Positions 16,925 through 24,700 of a DNA stretch of 64,000 nucleotides are shown here, in pieces. Positions within the stretch are counted from its first letter, which is position 1. Each line of letters opens with the position of its first letter. A program made the position numbers and the translations under genes. This stretch comes from Schaalia georgiae DSM 6843 (GTDB lineage: Bacteria; Actinomycetota; Actinomycetes; Actinomycetales; Actinomycetaceae), in NCBI RefSeq assembly GCF_000429245.1, contig NZ_AUBM01000007.1, positions 108,163-172,162 on the forward strand, written 5' to 3'. Under the pieces are notes generated by a model. It was given only the letters and a program-made list of their open reading frames with translations. It was not told the origin of the DNA and did not search any database.

Positions 16925-17314
16925 TCATAGGATCGAGGCGAAGCGGTCATCGATGATCGCCTTCCCGAAGGGGAAGCAGGTCACTGGGATCATCTTCAGG
17001 TTCGCGATGGCCAGGGGGATGCCGATGATGGTGATGGCCTGCAGGAGGGCAGTGGCCATGTGCCCGATCGACAGCCACAGCCCGGCCACGACGAACCACA
17101 CGAGGTTCATGAGCGCCGAGCCGGCCCCCGCCCCGGGCAACGGGACGACGCGTCTGCCGAAGGGCCAGATCACGTAGGCAGCGATCCTGAAGCAGGCGAC
17201 CGAGGCGGGGATGGTGATGATGAAGAGCATAGAGACCAGGCCGGCCAGGACGTACAAGACGAAGAGCTCGATACCGCCGAAGACCAGCCAGATGACGTTG
17301 AGGATAATGCGCAT
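16925..17314 (-). CDS. YccF-domain inner-membrane protein
   Basis: A 129-residue protein with four hydrophobic segments. It contains two YccF repeats: ILNVIWLVFGGIE...YVIWPFGRRVV and LMNLVWFVVAGLW...MIPVTCFPFGK, each ending in the family's P-F-G motif. Function is unknown. GAAAGG lies upstream of the ATG. The ybaK gene follows by 18 bases on the same strand. Confidence 0.88.
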   Translation of the reverse strand: MRIILNVIWLVFGGIELFVLYVLAGLVSMLFIITIPASVACFRIAAYVIWPFGRRVVPLPGAGAGSALMNLVWFVVAGLWLSIGHMATALLQAITIIGIPLAIANLKMIPVTCFPFGKAIIDDRFASIL

Positions 17315-17634
17315 CGCCTAAGCCTTTCAATGCGGGGGCCGAACAGGTCAGTATGCCAGGCGTCCACCCCCGGAGCCATCGCACGGGCATCGGGATCCTC
17401 CCTGGAACACCCATGATTACCGACCACCTATGCGCGGGCGGGCGCGGGGAGCGCGGCCCCGCACACGCCCCGCCCAGCGCCGCGGTGGCCCGGTGGTCGC
17501 CCCGTTACCGGGAGCGCCGCCCCGCACACGCCCTGCCCAGCGCCCGCGTCGATGTCCATTACGCTAGTGTGTGGAAGCGCCCCGCACACCGCCCTTCCCG
17601 CTGCGGCTGCCGAGCGGGCGCGTAGGATCGGGCC
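17315..17634. repeat. Gap with three diverged direct repeats
   Basis: The segment GGAGCGCGGCCCCGCACACGCC (from 17449) recurs from 17512 and, more loosely, from 17572, periods of 63 and 60 bases. The last copy runs to the -10-like TAGGAT (17623-17628) of the yggS gene. Nothing coding is seen. Confidence 0.55.
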
Positions 17635-18327
17635 ATGACGATTTTCGAGGCGATCTCCGCAGCCAGGCGCGCCATCGACGAGGCGGCGCGCACGGCGGGC
17701 CGCACCGACCGCGTCACCCTGGAGCTCGCGGCCAAGACCCGCACGCCCGGGGAGTGCCACGAGGCGGCCGCCTGCCTCGCGCGCCTCGGCGGGCCCGTGC
17801 TGGTCGGCCACAACCGCGTCCAGGAGGCCCGCACCACCGCCGAGGCGATACGCCGCGTGGACGGCGCCCGCATCCACCTGATCGGCCCCCTGCAGACCAA
17901 CAAGATCAACCAGGCCCTGGCCTGCGTGGACGCCGTGGAAACCCTGTCCAGCGCGGAGCTCGCCCGCAAGATCGACGCCCGCGCCACGCGTCCGCTCCCC
18001 GTGTTCATCCAGGTGAACGTCTCGGGCGAGGCCACCAAGAGCGGATGCGCGCCGGACGCGGTGGCGCCCGTCATCGACGCGGTGTCCGAGTGCGCGAATC
18101 TGCGGCTCGCCGGGTTCATGACCGTCGGCCTCAACTCCCCCGACGAGGCGCCCGTGCGCCGCGCCTACGCCCGCCTGCGCTCCATCCGCGACGATGCCGC
18201 CGCCCGGACGGGCGTCGGCGCCGCGTCGTTGGAGTTGTCGATGGGCATGAGCCGCGACATGGCGTGGGCCATCGCCGAGGGCGCGACCATCGTGCGCTTG
18301 GGGAGGGCGGTTTTCGGCGCCCGCTGA
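17635..18327 (+). CDS. yggS: PLP homeostasis protein, YggS family
   Basis: A 230-residue alanine-racemase-fold protein that binds pyridoxal phosphate without racemase activity and buffers free PLP and amino-acid pools. The PLP lysine is K34 in ELAAKTRTP; HLIGPLQTNKINQAL and LELSMGMSRDMAWAIAEGATIVRLGRAVFG are the family signatures. Actinobacterial yggS often lies in the division cluster, but here it stands alone. TAGGAT ends six bases before the ATG, implying a leaderless transcript. Confidence 0.94.
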   Translation: MTIFEAISAARRAIDEAARTAGRTDRVTLELAAKTRTPGECHEAAACLARLGGPVLVGHNRVQEARTTAEAIRRVDGARIHLIGPLQTNKINQALACVDAVETLSSAELARKIDARATRPLPVFIQVNVSGEATKSGCAPDAVAPVIDAVSECANLRLAGFMTVGLNSPDEAPVRRAYARLRSIRDDAAARTGVGAASLELSMGMSRDMAWAIAEGATIVRLGRAVFGAR

Positions 18328-18423
18328 GAGCGCGCGGGACAGCGTTGCGCACTCCCCAGCGCCCGCCTCGTCCTGGCTCCGCAGCTGCCGGAGCCGGATG
18401 GGACTCGCACTAGAATGGGATCC

Positions 18424-19044
18424 ATGACCACCGTGCTCGCAGGTTTCACCGCGGCGCTCCTGGCGCTCGCCCCGATCACCAACCCCATCGGCGCGCTCGC
18501 CGCCTTCGCGGGCCTGACCGCAGGCGACAACCCCGGCTCAGTCCGTTCCCAGGCATGGAAGACCGGGATCTACGTGTTCGGCATTCTGACAGCCTTCGCG
18601 GTGAGCGGCTCGCTCATCATGCGCTTCTTCGGCTTCGACCTGCCGGCCCTGCAGATCGCCGGTGGCATCGTCGTCGCCCACTCGGGCTTCTCCATGCTGG
18701 AGAACAAGCGCCGCTCCACCGGCGCGGAGGATCAGCACGCCGCCACTAAGGAGGACGTCTCCTTCTCCCCCATGGCGCTGCCGCTCATCGCCGGCCCCGG
18801 CTCGATCGGCGTCGTCATCGCTCTGGCCGCCCGCGACCCTTCCCCCGCCTTCCACGCGGGCATCATCCTGGGCGTCCTCGTGGCGTCAGCGGCCATAGCC
18901 CTGCTCCTGCGCTACGCGACACCGTGGATCGACAAGCTCGGTGCCACCGGGGTCGGCGCAATCGTGCGGATTATGGGTTTCCTGATCCTGGTGATCGGCG
19001 TGGAGCTCATCATCCACGGAGTGCGCTCTCTCCAGCTGTTCTGA
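18424..19044 (+). CDS. MarC-family integral membrane protein
   Basis: A 206-residue, six-helix inner-membrane protein. ALAPITNPIGALAAF, GGIVVAHSGFSMLE and FSPMALPLIAGPGSIGVVIAL are MarC motifs. The family was once linked to multiple antibiotic resistance but its role is unproven. An ATG three codons upstream (18415) is possible; I chose 18424 because TAGAAT (18411-18416) ends seven bases before it, the leaderless spacing. A GGGCACGAAGACCGCGCG motif follows the stop. Confidence 0.88.
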   Translation: MTTVLAGFTAALLALAPITNPIGALAAFAGLTAGDNPGSVRSQAWKTGIYVFGILTAFAVSGSLIMRFFGFDLPALQIAGGIVVAHSGFSMLENKRRSTGAEDQHAATKEDVSFSPMALPLIAGPGSIGVVIALAARDPSPAFHAGIILGVLVASAAIALLLRYATPWIDKLGATGVGAIVRIMGFLILVIGVELIIHGVRSLQLF

Positions 19045-19117
19045 GCCAAGGGCACGAAGACCGCGCGTCCGGCCACGCCCCGTGCCCGACGAAGAGACGG
19101 CCGACGAGCCCCACTGC

Positions 19118-20377
19118 CTACGATAGGAGCGACACGGACAGGCGCTGATACCTCTCTCGGAGCCATGGACGCAGGTCGACGCTCTCCCCCCTGATCTTCA
19201 TATCTGTCAGACGAGTGGGCACTTCAACCCGGTCGAGAGCAGCTCCGTACGCGGCGATCATGGAATGAACGGCCTCTTCCACGAGGTCACGTTCAACGCG
19301 GCACAGGTCGGCGATGCTCAGCAGGTCGCACAGGCGCACGTCCCCCGCGACCTCCTTGCCGCATAGCTTGAGCGCCATGTCCTGCGGCCGGTTGAAATAG
19401 ATGGCCGTACACACCAGATCGTAGGCGGGTGACAGCGCACTATTACGACGGTCCCGGTAAATCAGGCTCCAGTTCTTCAAATGCGCATCGTCGTTTCCGC
19501 ACAGCATGTTGAAGACCGTACGGCGCACGCACTCAACAAGTGAGCCACGGTCGTAATTGCGGTACGCCATCTTCATCACGTACTCGACCGACCCGTGGTA
19601 CTTGCCGTCTCCGCGACCGGAGAAGTTGCCCGCCTGGCAGAAATCCTCCATGTGCACGCGGCCCTCAGCGCTCCTGTCGAAGCGCTCGATGCTGAACGCG
19701 TGCTCCTCGGATGTCGCCCATGCGTAGCGGGGAATCGCCACATCATCTCGCTGGACAACACAAAATTCGGGGACTTCGATACCGCACGTCTTCGCCAGCG
19801 ACATCACATAGGCCTCGTTGTGGACGAGCGCGTCGTACTCGCCAGGAGGAGGCAGCTTGACGATGCGGTCCCCGAGCTCGCCTCTCTCCGGGAGGGTCAA
19901 ACGCTTATCGCGGGACTTCAACGAGAACTTCAGGACGTTCCCCGCGATGGACGCCCGGAACATCGGAGCCGGGGAATGGGCAGTTCCGTCGTCGGACAAT
20001 GAGGTTCCAACTCCTGAACTGCTGGCACCGTCACCAGTACGGCGCACCGTGATGGCGCCGGGCAGGTCATCGCCGAGCGCGGAGAGAATACCGGGTTCAT
20101 CGGAGTCGCTCAACCCGTGCTGCTCGCAGACGAGGGTGCGCAACAGGCCCTCTGGGAGGAGGTTGGAGAACCAGAGCGGCAGGACCGACTGCCCTCTGCT
20201 TCTCGCTTCGCGCCGCATCCCGTTCTCGAACCAGAAGCCCAGAACGGGCCGGTCCGAAATCCAGCAGTACTCGTCCGAGAAACGAAACGAACTCATGGAC
20301 GCGTAGCAGGAGACTGTTCCGATCTCAATGCCGTGCAGGAAAACGTGGAACCCGAAATCTGGCGAATACGACGACAT
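19118..20377 (-). CDS. HipA-family serine/threonine kinase
   Basis: A 419-residue complete HipA-like kinase. The N-terminal couple_hipA subdomain is seen (LPLWFSNLLPEGLLR; LGDDLPGAITV), then the kinase body with IERFDR, HMEDFCQ, the catalytic loop DAHLKN (D297, N302) and the metal aspartate in SPAYDLV (D320). HipA toxins phosphorylate glutamyl-tRNA synthetase or other targets and are normally repressed by HipB. No HipB-like gene is adjacent: the gene upstream, 11 bases away on the same strand, encodes a DUF262 protein. AAGGGG over the upstream stop supports ATG 20377. Base composition is clearly lower in GC than the neighbours, suggesting transfer. Confidence 0.88.
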   Translation of the reverse strand: MSSYSPDFGFHVFLHGIEIGTVSCYASMSSFRFSDEYCWISDRPVLGFWFENGMRREARSRGQSVLPLWFSNLLPEGLLRTLVCEQHGLSDSDEPGILSALGDDLPGAITVRRTGDGASSSGVGTSLSDDGTAHSPAPMFRASIAGNVLKFSLKSRDKRLTLPERGELGDRIVKLPPPGEYDALVHNEAYVMSLAKTCGIEVPEFCVVQRDDVAIPRYAWATSEEHAFSIERFDRSAEGRVHMEDFCQAGNFSGRGDGKYHGSVEYVMKMAYRNYDRGSLVECVRRTVFNMLCGNDDAHLKNWSLIYRDRRNSALSPAYDLVCTAIYFNRPQDMALKLCGKEVAGDVRLCDLLSIADLCRVERDLVEEAVHSMIAAYGAALDRVEVPTRLTDMKIRGESVDLRPWLRERYQRLSVSLLS

Positions 20378-20388
20378 CCACTGCCCCT

Positions 20389-22017
20389 TCACTTGAACTC
20401 CACCGGGGCAAAGGACTCGTAATCCCACGCCATCATCAGGTCGAAAAACTCATTGACTCTCGCGGACAGGAGCTCCTCGCGCCGCTCCAGAGTGTGAATG
20501 GTGTCCCCGGAAGACCCGGCGCCACCAGTGCCATCGGGAAGAATAAGCATATCGGGGTGCGAGTCCATGAAGGACCTGGCCGCGTCCGCATCCTGGTGCG
20601 CCCGCTCATCAACCAGAAGAACCTTGTTGGCGAGCGACGAATAGAGCTCGTTCTCCCTATCGGAGACACGATGAGGATCTACGTAGTCGACAAGGAGCTC
20701 TGACGCGCTCCCGGAGTCTCCGACGAGCGAATCGAACAGCTCGATGGAAGCAGCGCCCTCATAGTCCTTCGCGCGCACGTAGTAGGACCACATGGCGCAC
20801 ACGCACGCTTTCGCATCCGAGCGGTTCATTCGCGCAATGGGGATCGCGACGCGTTCTCCTACAGATCTCTCGCCGATGCTTTCCAGCAGCCGCTGAATAG
20901 AGCCCGATTCGTCCCCGCGGCGCACGCTCTTCAGGAAAAAACGGGTCTGAACGCCCGCGCCGCTCATGCCGCCATCGATCATCTTGGACACGGTCCGCCA
21001 CACCCAGCGTTTCAGCAGCTCCTTATTCCGCCTCTTCGGCTCCGGGAACAGCGCGAAGAACCTCGACACAACGTACAGTACCGCCCCGTACGGCAGCAGC
21101 GTGACGTGGGGAATGCAGCAGCTATCTTGCAGGAATCTCACGGCCTGAATGATCACACGTTCTGTTTCGGCATACGCTGCGTCCTGGTCCTCATCTGGAA
21201 AATCGGACACTCTTCTTCTCTCATCCGCGAACTCCGTGCCCGCGTCGCGAATATAGTCCGGATGCCTGCGCGCCTTCATAACGTTGAGCACGTACTCTTC
21301 GGAGATCTCTCCGAAGCCCGTCACGCGCGCAACAGTATCCGAAATCGACCGCAGGGTACGCCCAGTGGACGCGGAACCATTGAGCGCGTCGAACACCTCG
21401 GATGCTTTGAGTCTCTTGCCGCTTTTATTGATGCGAGCAAAGATGACGCGGAGCTTCCCCGCGTCGGCATCCTCTAGCACGGTGGCCGGGACGCTCACTG
21501 CGTTAAAAGTATTAAACGCCTCCATATACCGGCCACGCAGGGGCTGAGATTCGGCGTGGTCCCCGAACCACTGCCACGCGCCCTCGAAGTCGAAGAGGAG
21601 GCAGAGCGGCATCACGGTCCGGGCATAGCGCCCCAACATCGAAACCACGCGAGCGTTTTCCAGGTCATACCCCACAGCGAAGCGAGCGTCCCCGGCACTA
21701 CGCGCATCCATCGCGTTGACGATACTCGTCACGCGCTGCTGACCGTCCACCAACCACAGTGCATCCGGGCGCGCAGGCGCATCGATGATGATCGAACCGA
21801 CAACGACTCTGTGCGCCGACGCTTCCCGTTTCCACATCAGCAGATTCCCGATTGGATACCCCTGGTGCAAAGAGTCGAAGAGCGCGACAACGTCCTTGTT
21901 CTCCCACCGGAAGGAGCGCTGAAAATCGGGGATCCTCACGCGACCCGTCGCCACCAGGTCGCGCAATTCAGCGAGCCTGTAGGCTTCATGTTTCGGCTGC
22001 ATCGCTTCGTTCGACAT
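20389..22017 (-). CDS. DUF262 (ParB-like nuclease fold) protein paired with HipA kinase
   Basis: A 542-residue protein. The DUF262 core carries IPDFQRSFRW (29-38) and VDGQQR (90-95), the motifs shared with ParB/Srx and with the GmrS-type nucleotide-dependent part of Type IV restriction enzymes. A long helical middle and C-terminus follow; no DUF1524 HNH nuclease motif is seen. It is the first gene of a tight pair with the HipA kinase and has similarly low GC. TAACAT lies six bases before the ATG. Proteins of this family often act in phage defence. Here it takes the place of HipB, so it may be the kinase's regulator, partner or substrate (inference). Confidence 0.85.
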   Translation of the reverse strand: MSNEAMQPKHEAYRLAELRDLVATGRVRIPDFQRSFRWENKDVVALFDSLHQGYPIGNLLMWKREASAHRVVVGSIIIDAPARPDALWLVDGQQRVTSIVNAMDARSAGDARFAVGYDLENARVVSMLGRYARTVMPLCLLFDFEGAWQWFGDHAESQPLRGRYMEAFNTFNAVSVPATVLEDADAGKLRVIFARINKSGKRLKASEVFDALNGSASTGRTLRSISDTVARVTGFGEISEEYVLNVMKARRHPDYIRDAGTEFADERRRVSDFPDEDQDAAYAETERVIIQAVRFLQDSCCIPHVTLLPYGAVLYVVSRFFALFPEPKRRNKELLKRWVWRTVSKMIDGGMSGAGVQTRFFLKSVRRGDESGSIQRLLESIGERSVGERVAIPIARMNRSDAKACVCAMWSYYVRAKDYEGAASIELFDSLVGDSGSASELLVDYVDPHRVSDRENELYSSLANKVLLVDERAHQDADAARSFMDSHPDMLILPDGTGGAGSSGDTIHTLERREELLSARVNEFFDLMMAWDYESFAPVEFK

Positions 22018-22172
22018 GGGTCCATGTTACTCCAACACCGATTCACAGACGACGCCCAGGCGCGCACAAGGAATGCGCTTCTGCCCAACTCGCCCCGGCC
22101 TCGTGCCCCGGCGAACCGGCCCCACCCCGACCGCGCCGCGCGAACGGCGGGGAGCCGGCGCTCAGAGGATGC

Positions 22173-23222
22173 TCAGGGGATGCGGTGCACCCACTCGGGG
22201 CGGGCGAACTTCGTCTCGCACCGGGCTCGGGCGACCTCCAGGTCCTCCTCGGTGATCGTGCCCTCGGTGGCCTGGTACTTGTCCTTGAAGTGGTCGAAGA
22301 ACACCCGCATGATCTCCTCGCGGGGCAGGCCCGTCTGGGAGCGCATGGGATCCACGCGCTTGACCGCGCTGCGCGTCCCCTTGTCCCGGATCTTCTCCAT
22401 GCCGATGCGCAGGACCTCGTTCATTTTCACGGCGTCGATGTCGTAGGCCATGGTCACGTGGTGCACCATGTAGCCGTTCGCCCAGCGCTTCTGCGCGGCG
22501 CCGCCGATCTTGCCCGCCTCGGAGGCGATGTCGTTGAGGGGCACGTACTTCGCCTTGATGCCCAGCATGGCCAGGACCTCCATCACCCACTGGTCCAAGT
22601 ACGGGTAGGCCTGCTCGAAGCTCATCCCGTCCACCAGCGCCGTGGGGATCACCAGCGAGTAGGTGATGCAGTTGCCGGGCTCCATGAACATGGCGCCGCC
22701 CCCGGTGACGCGCCGTGACACCGTGATCCCATAGCGCTCCACCCCGTCGGGCTGGACCTCGTTCTGGTAGGACTGGAAGGAGCCGATCACCACCTGCGGC
22801 CCGTTCCACTCCCACAGGCGCATGAAGGGCTTGCGGCGCCCGGCGGCCACATCCTCGACCAGGGTCTCGTCCAAGGCGACGTTCACCATGGGATCGACGA
22901 CGGGGCCGTGGATCACCTCGAAGTCGATGTCACCCCACGACAGGGCCGCGCCGAGGGCCCGCCGCACCGCGATCCCCACGGCCTCCGGATTCACGCCGAT
23001 GAGAGTGTCCCCGCCGTGGAGGGCGGCTGCGACCAGAGCGGACAGCTCCTTCGCGCTCGACGAGGCGGGCGCCCCCTCCAGCGCGCCCGTGATGCGGGTG
23101 AGCGCGTCGTCGGGGTCGAGGAAGAAGTCACCGGAGACCTTCACGTCGATGAGCCGGTCCTGGTCGACCTCGAGGTCGACGACAACGAGTTTCCCGCCGG
23201 GGACTTTGTATTCGCCATGCAT
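22173..23222 (-). CDS. Lipoate-protein ligase A with N-terminal LplB-like domain
   Basis: A 349-residue cytoplasmic enzyme that attaches lipoate, via lipoyl-AMP, to E2 or GcvH proteins. The N-terminal 90 residues (GEYKVPGGKLVVVDLEV, then SGDFFLDPDD) match the accessory domain that is C-terminal in E. coli LplA and separate as LplB elsewhere; here it comes first. The catalytic domain follows with RRVTGGGAMFMEPGN and KIGGAAQKR, holding the lipoyl-AMP-binding lysine. The role in a lipoate-scavenging anaerobe or facultative organism is plausible. GAGAAT six bases before the ATG suggests a leaderless start. Confidence 0.9.
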   Translation of the reverse strand: MHGEYKVPGGKLVVVDLEVDQDRLIDVKVSGDFFLDPDDALTRITGALEGAPASSSAKELSALVAAALHGGDTLIGVNPEAVGIAVRRALGAALSWGDIDFEVIHGPVVDPMVNVALDETLVEDVAAGRRKPFMRLWEWNGPQVVIGSFQSYQNEVQPDGVERYGITVSRRVTGGGAMFMEPGNCITYSLVIPTALVDGMSFEQAYPYLDQWVMEVLAMLGIKAKYVPLNDIASEAGKIGGAAQKRWANGYMVHHVTMAYDIDAVKMNEVLRIGMEKIRDKGTRSAVKRVDPMRSQTGLPREEIMRVFFDHFKDKYQATEGTITEEDLEVARARCETKFARPEWVHRIP

Positions 23223-23446
23223 GGGCCGATTCTCTCACATGCCCGGCGGCGTCCGCCGCACGGCGACTGGTGCCAGCAGTGGGCGCGCCCCGGCCTCGTG
23301 GCGCGGGTCCCGGGGTTCGAGGAGCCGCCGCGGGCCCCGAGGGGAGGGCCGCGCCCGGGAGCAGGGCCACGCACCGGGGAGCGGCGCCCGCCTCGTGGCG
23401 CCAACGGGAGCACCGGGACTGGGCCGCTGGTCCGGGGGCCGGGGGC

Positions 23447-23947
23447 TCAGACGTCGAGGCGGCGCAGCAGCTCCGCAGGCGGGAGGCCGCCGTTGACGAT
23501 GTAGTCGTGGAACACGGGCGAGGCCTGACATCCGGTGAAGACCTCCTCGGGGTGCAATTCGGCGGTGAAGGGCTCCCCGCCGCCGAAATCCCATTCGACC
23601 TCCACCCAGGCGCCGGGGTCCCGCACGGGTTCGCGCGCGACCCTGTAATGCTCGTAAGCGCCGTCCGGGTGGGTGACGCGGATCTCGACGGTCATAGCCG
23701 CCGCCGAGCCGCCGCACTGGATGTAGTTCCTGCGCGAGTAGTGGTCCAAGGGCACGTCCTCAGGGTCCTCGGCTCCCGGCGGCAGCGCCCACAGGATCAG
23801 CGCGTACCGGCGCGAGCCGTCGAAACGGCGGGGCGACTCGAGTGTCGCGCGGACCCAGTCGGCGAGCGCCCCGGGCGCCTGGGAGGCGTCGAACCTCTCG
23901 ACCTCCCCTATCCCCGCGATCAACTCACTGCAGACGAACCGCCTCAT
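23447..23947 (-). CDS. Hypothetical protein
   Basis: A 166-residue acidic protein that I do not recognise. It has no signal peptide or membrane segment. The middle (MTVEIRVTHPDGAYEHYRV, then WVEVEWDFGGGEPFTAELHPEEVF) looks like a compact beta-rich fold. AGGAGGAGAG just before the ATG is among the strongest ribosome sites in the window and supports the gene being real. It stands between the lipoate ligase and a nucleotidyltransferase, all on the minus strand. An immunity-protein-like role is possible but unsupported. Confidence 0.6.
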   Translation of the reverse strand: MRRFVCSELIAGIGEVERFDASQAPGALADWVRATLESPRRFDGSRRYALILWALPPGAEDPEDVPLDHYSRRNYIQCGGSAAAMTVEIRVTHPDGAYEHYRVAREPVRDPGAWVEVEWDFGGGEPFTAELHPEEVFTGCQASPVFHDYIVNGGLPPAELLRRLDV

Positions 23948-24088
23948 CTCTCCTCCTGCACGGTGCCCGGCCCAGTCGTCCCAGCGTATCGGGCACCGCC
24001 CCGGCTGCGTCAAGGGACTGCAGCGGCTCCGGGCCTGCGGAGCGGGGCGGGCCGCGCGGGGGAACGGACGCGGCGCAACGGGGCCGCG

Positions 24089-24646
24089 TCAGGCGGGCGG
24101 GGAGCCGACCGGCCCTGCGGATGATCCGGCGCGCCCCTCCTCCAGGAGGCGGCGCAGCAGGGCCATGTCGTGGAGGTCCTCGGGGCGCGGATCGTAGCCC
24201 TCGTGGAGTTCCATCAGCCGGGAGGCGGTGGCGACCACGACCGAACGCCCGCTGATACTGCCGAGCGTGCGGTCGGCGGCGCGGTGGGCGAAGACCTGTG
24301 AGCCGAAACCCGCTTGCAGGCCGTCGCCCCTTTCGTCGACGTCCATCGGATGCAGATCGACGCCGAGGTCCCCTTTCCTGAGCTCCACGCGGATCGGCAG
24401 CCAATCCACGACCACCTGGTAGCCCCGTCCGCGCAGCCACTGGGACAGTTGGTCGCACGCGCCCGCCTCGACGATGACATCGAGGTCCCGGTGGCGGCGG
24501 GTGGCGCGTCCGACCAGCGCGTCGACCGCCCAGCCTCCTGTGATGACATGGACCGCCCCGTGCTGCTCCAACCAGTCGACGACAGCGATCACCTCATCGG
24601 CGTGCATTCCCCCGTCGACACCGTCGTTCCCGTTGGCCCGCATCAT
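24089..24646 (-). CDS. Nucleotidyltransferase of the aminoglycoside/lincosamide adenylyltransferase type
   Basis: A 185-residue protein with the nucleotidyltransferase fold. GGWAVDALVGRATRRHRDLDVIV (residues about 38-60) carries the GG and DxD-like D-L-D motifs in the arrangement of ANT(2'')-Ia and LnuA/LnuB drug-modifying enzymes; a third acidic residue lies in GVDLHPMD. The C-terminal part is shorter than in ANT(2''). It could modify an aminoglycoside or lincosamide, or belong to an uncharacterised housekeeping branch. GGAGGAGG precedes ATG-ATG at 24646/24643. Start within this pair is uncertain. Confidence 0.75.
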   Translation of the reverse strand: MMRANGNDGVDGGMHADEVIAVVDWLEQHGAVHVITGGWAVDALVGRATRRHRDLDVIVEAGACDQLSQWLRGRGYQVVVDWLPIRVELRKGDLGVDLHPMDVDERGDGLQAGFGSQVFAHRAADRTLGSISGRSVVVATASRLMELHEGYDPRPEDLHDMALLRRLLEEGRAGSSAGPVGSPPA

Positions 24647-24700
24647 GGCTCCTCCTCCCGCATAGGCACGGCCGCCAATGCGCCGCCGTGGCTCCGGCCA

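Noticed and set aside
19118-22017. Type IV restriction system GmrSD
   Set aside because: DUF262 is present but no DUF1524 HNH domain or GmrD partner is seen. The partner is a HipA kinase.
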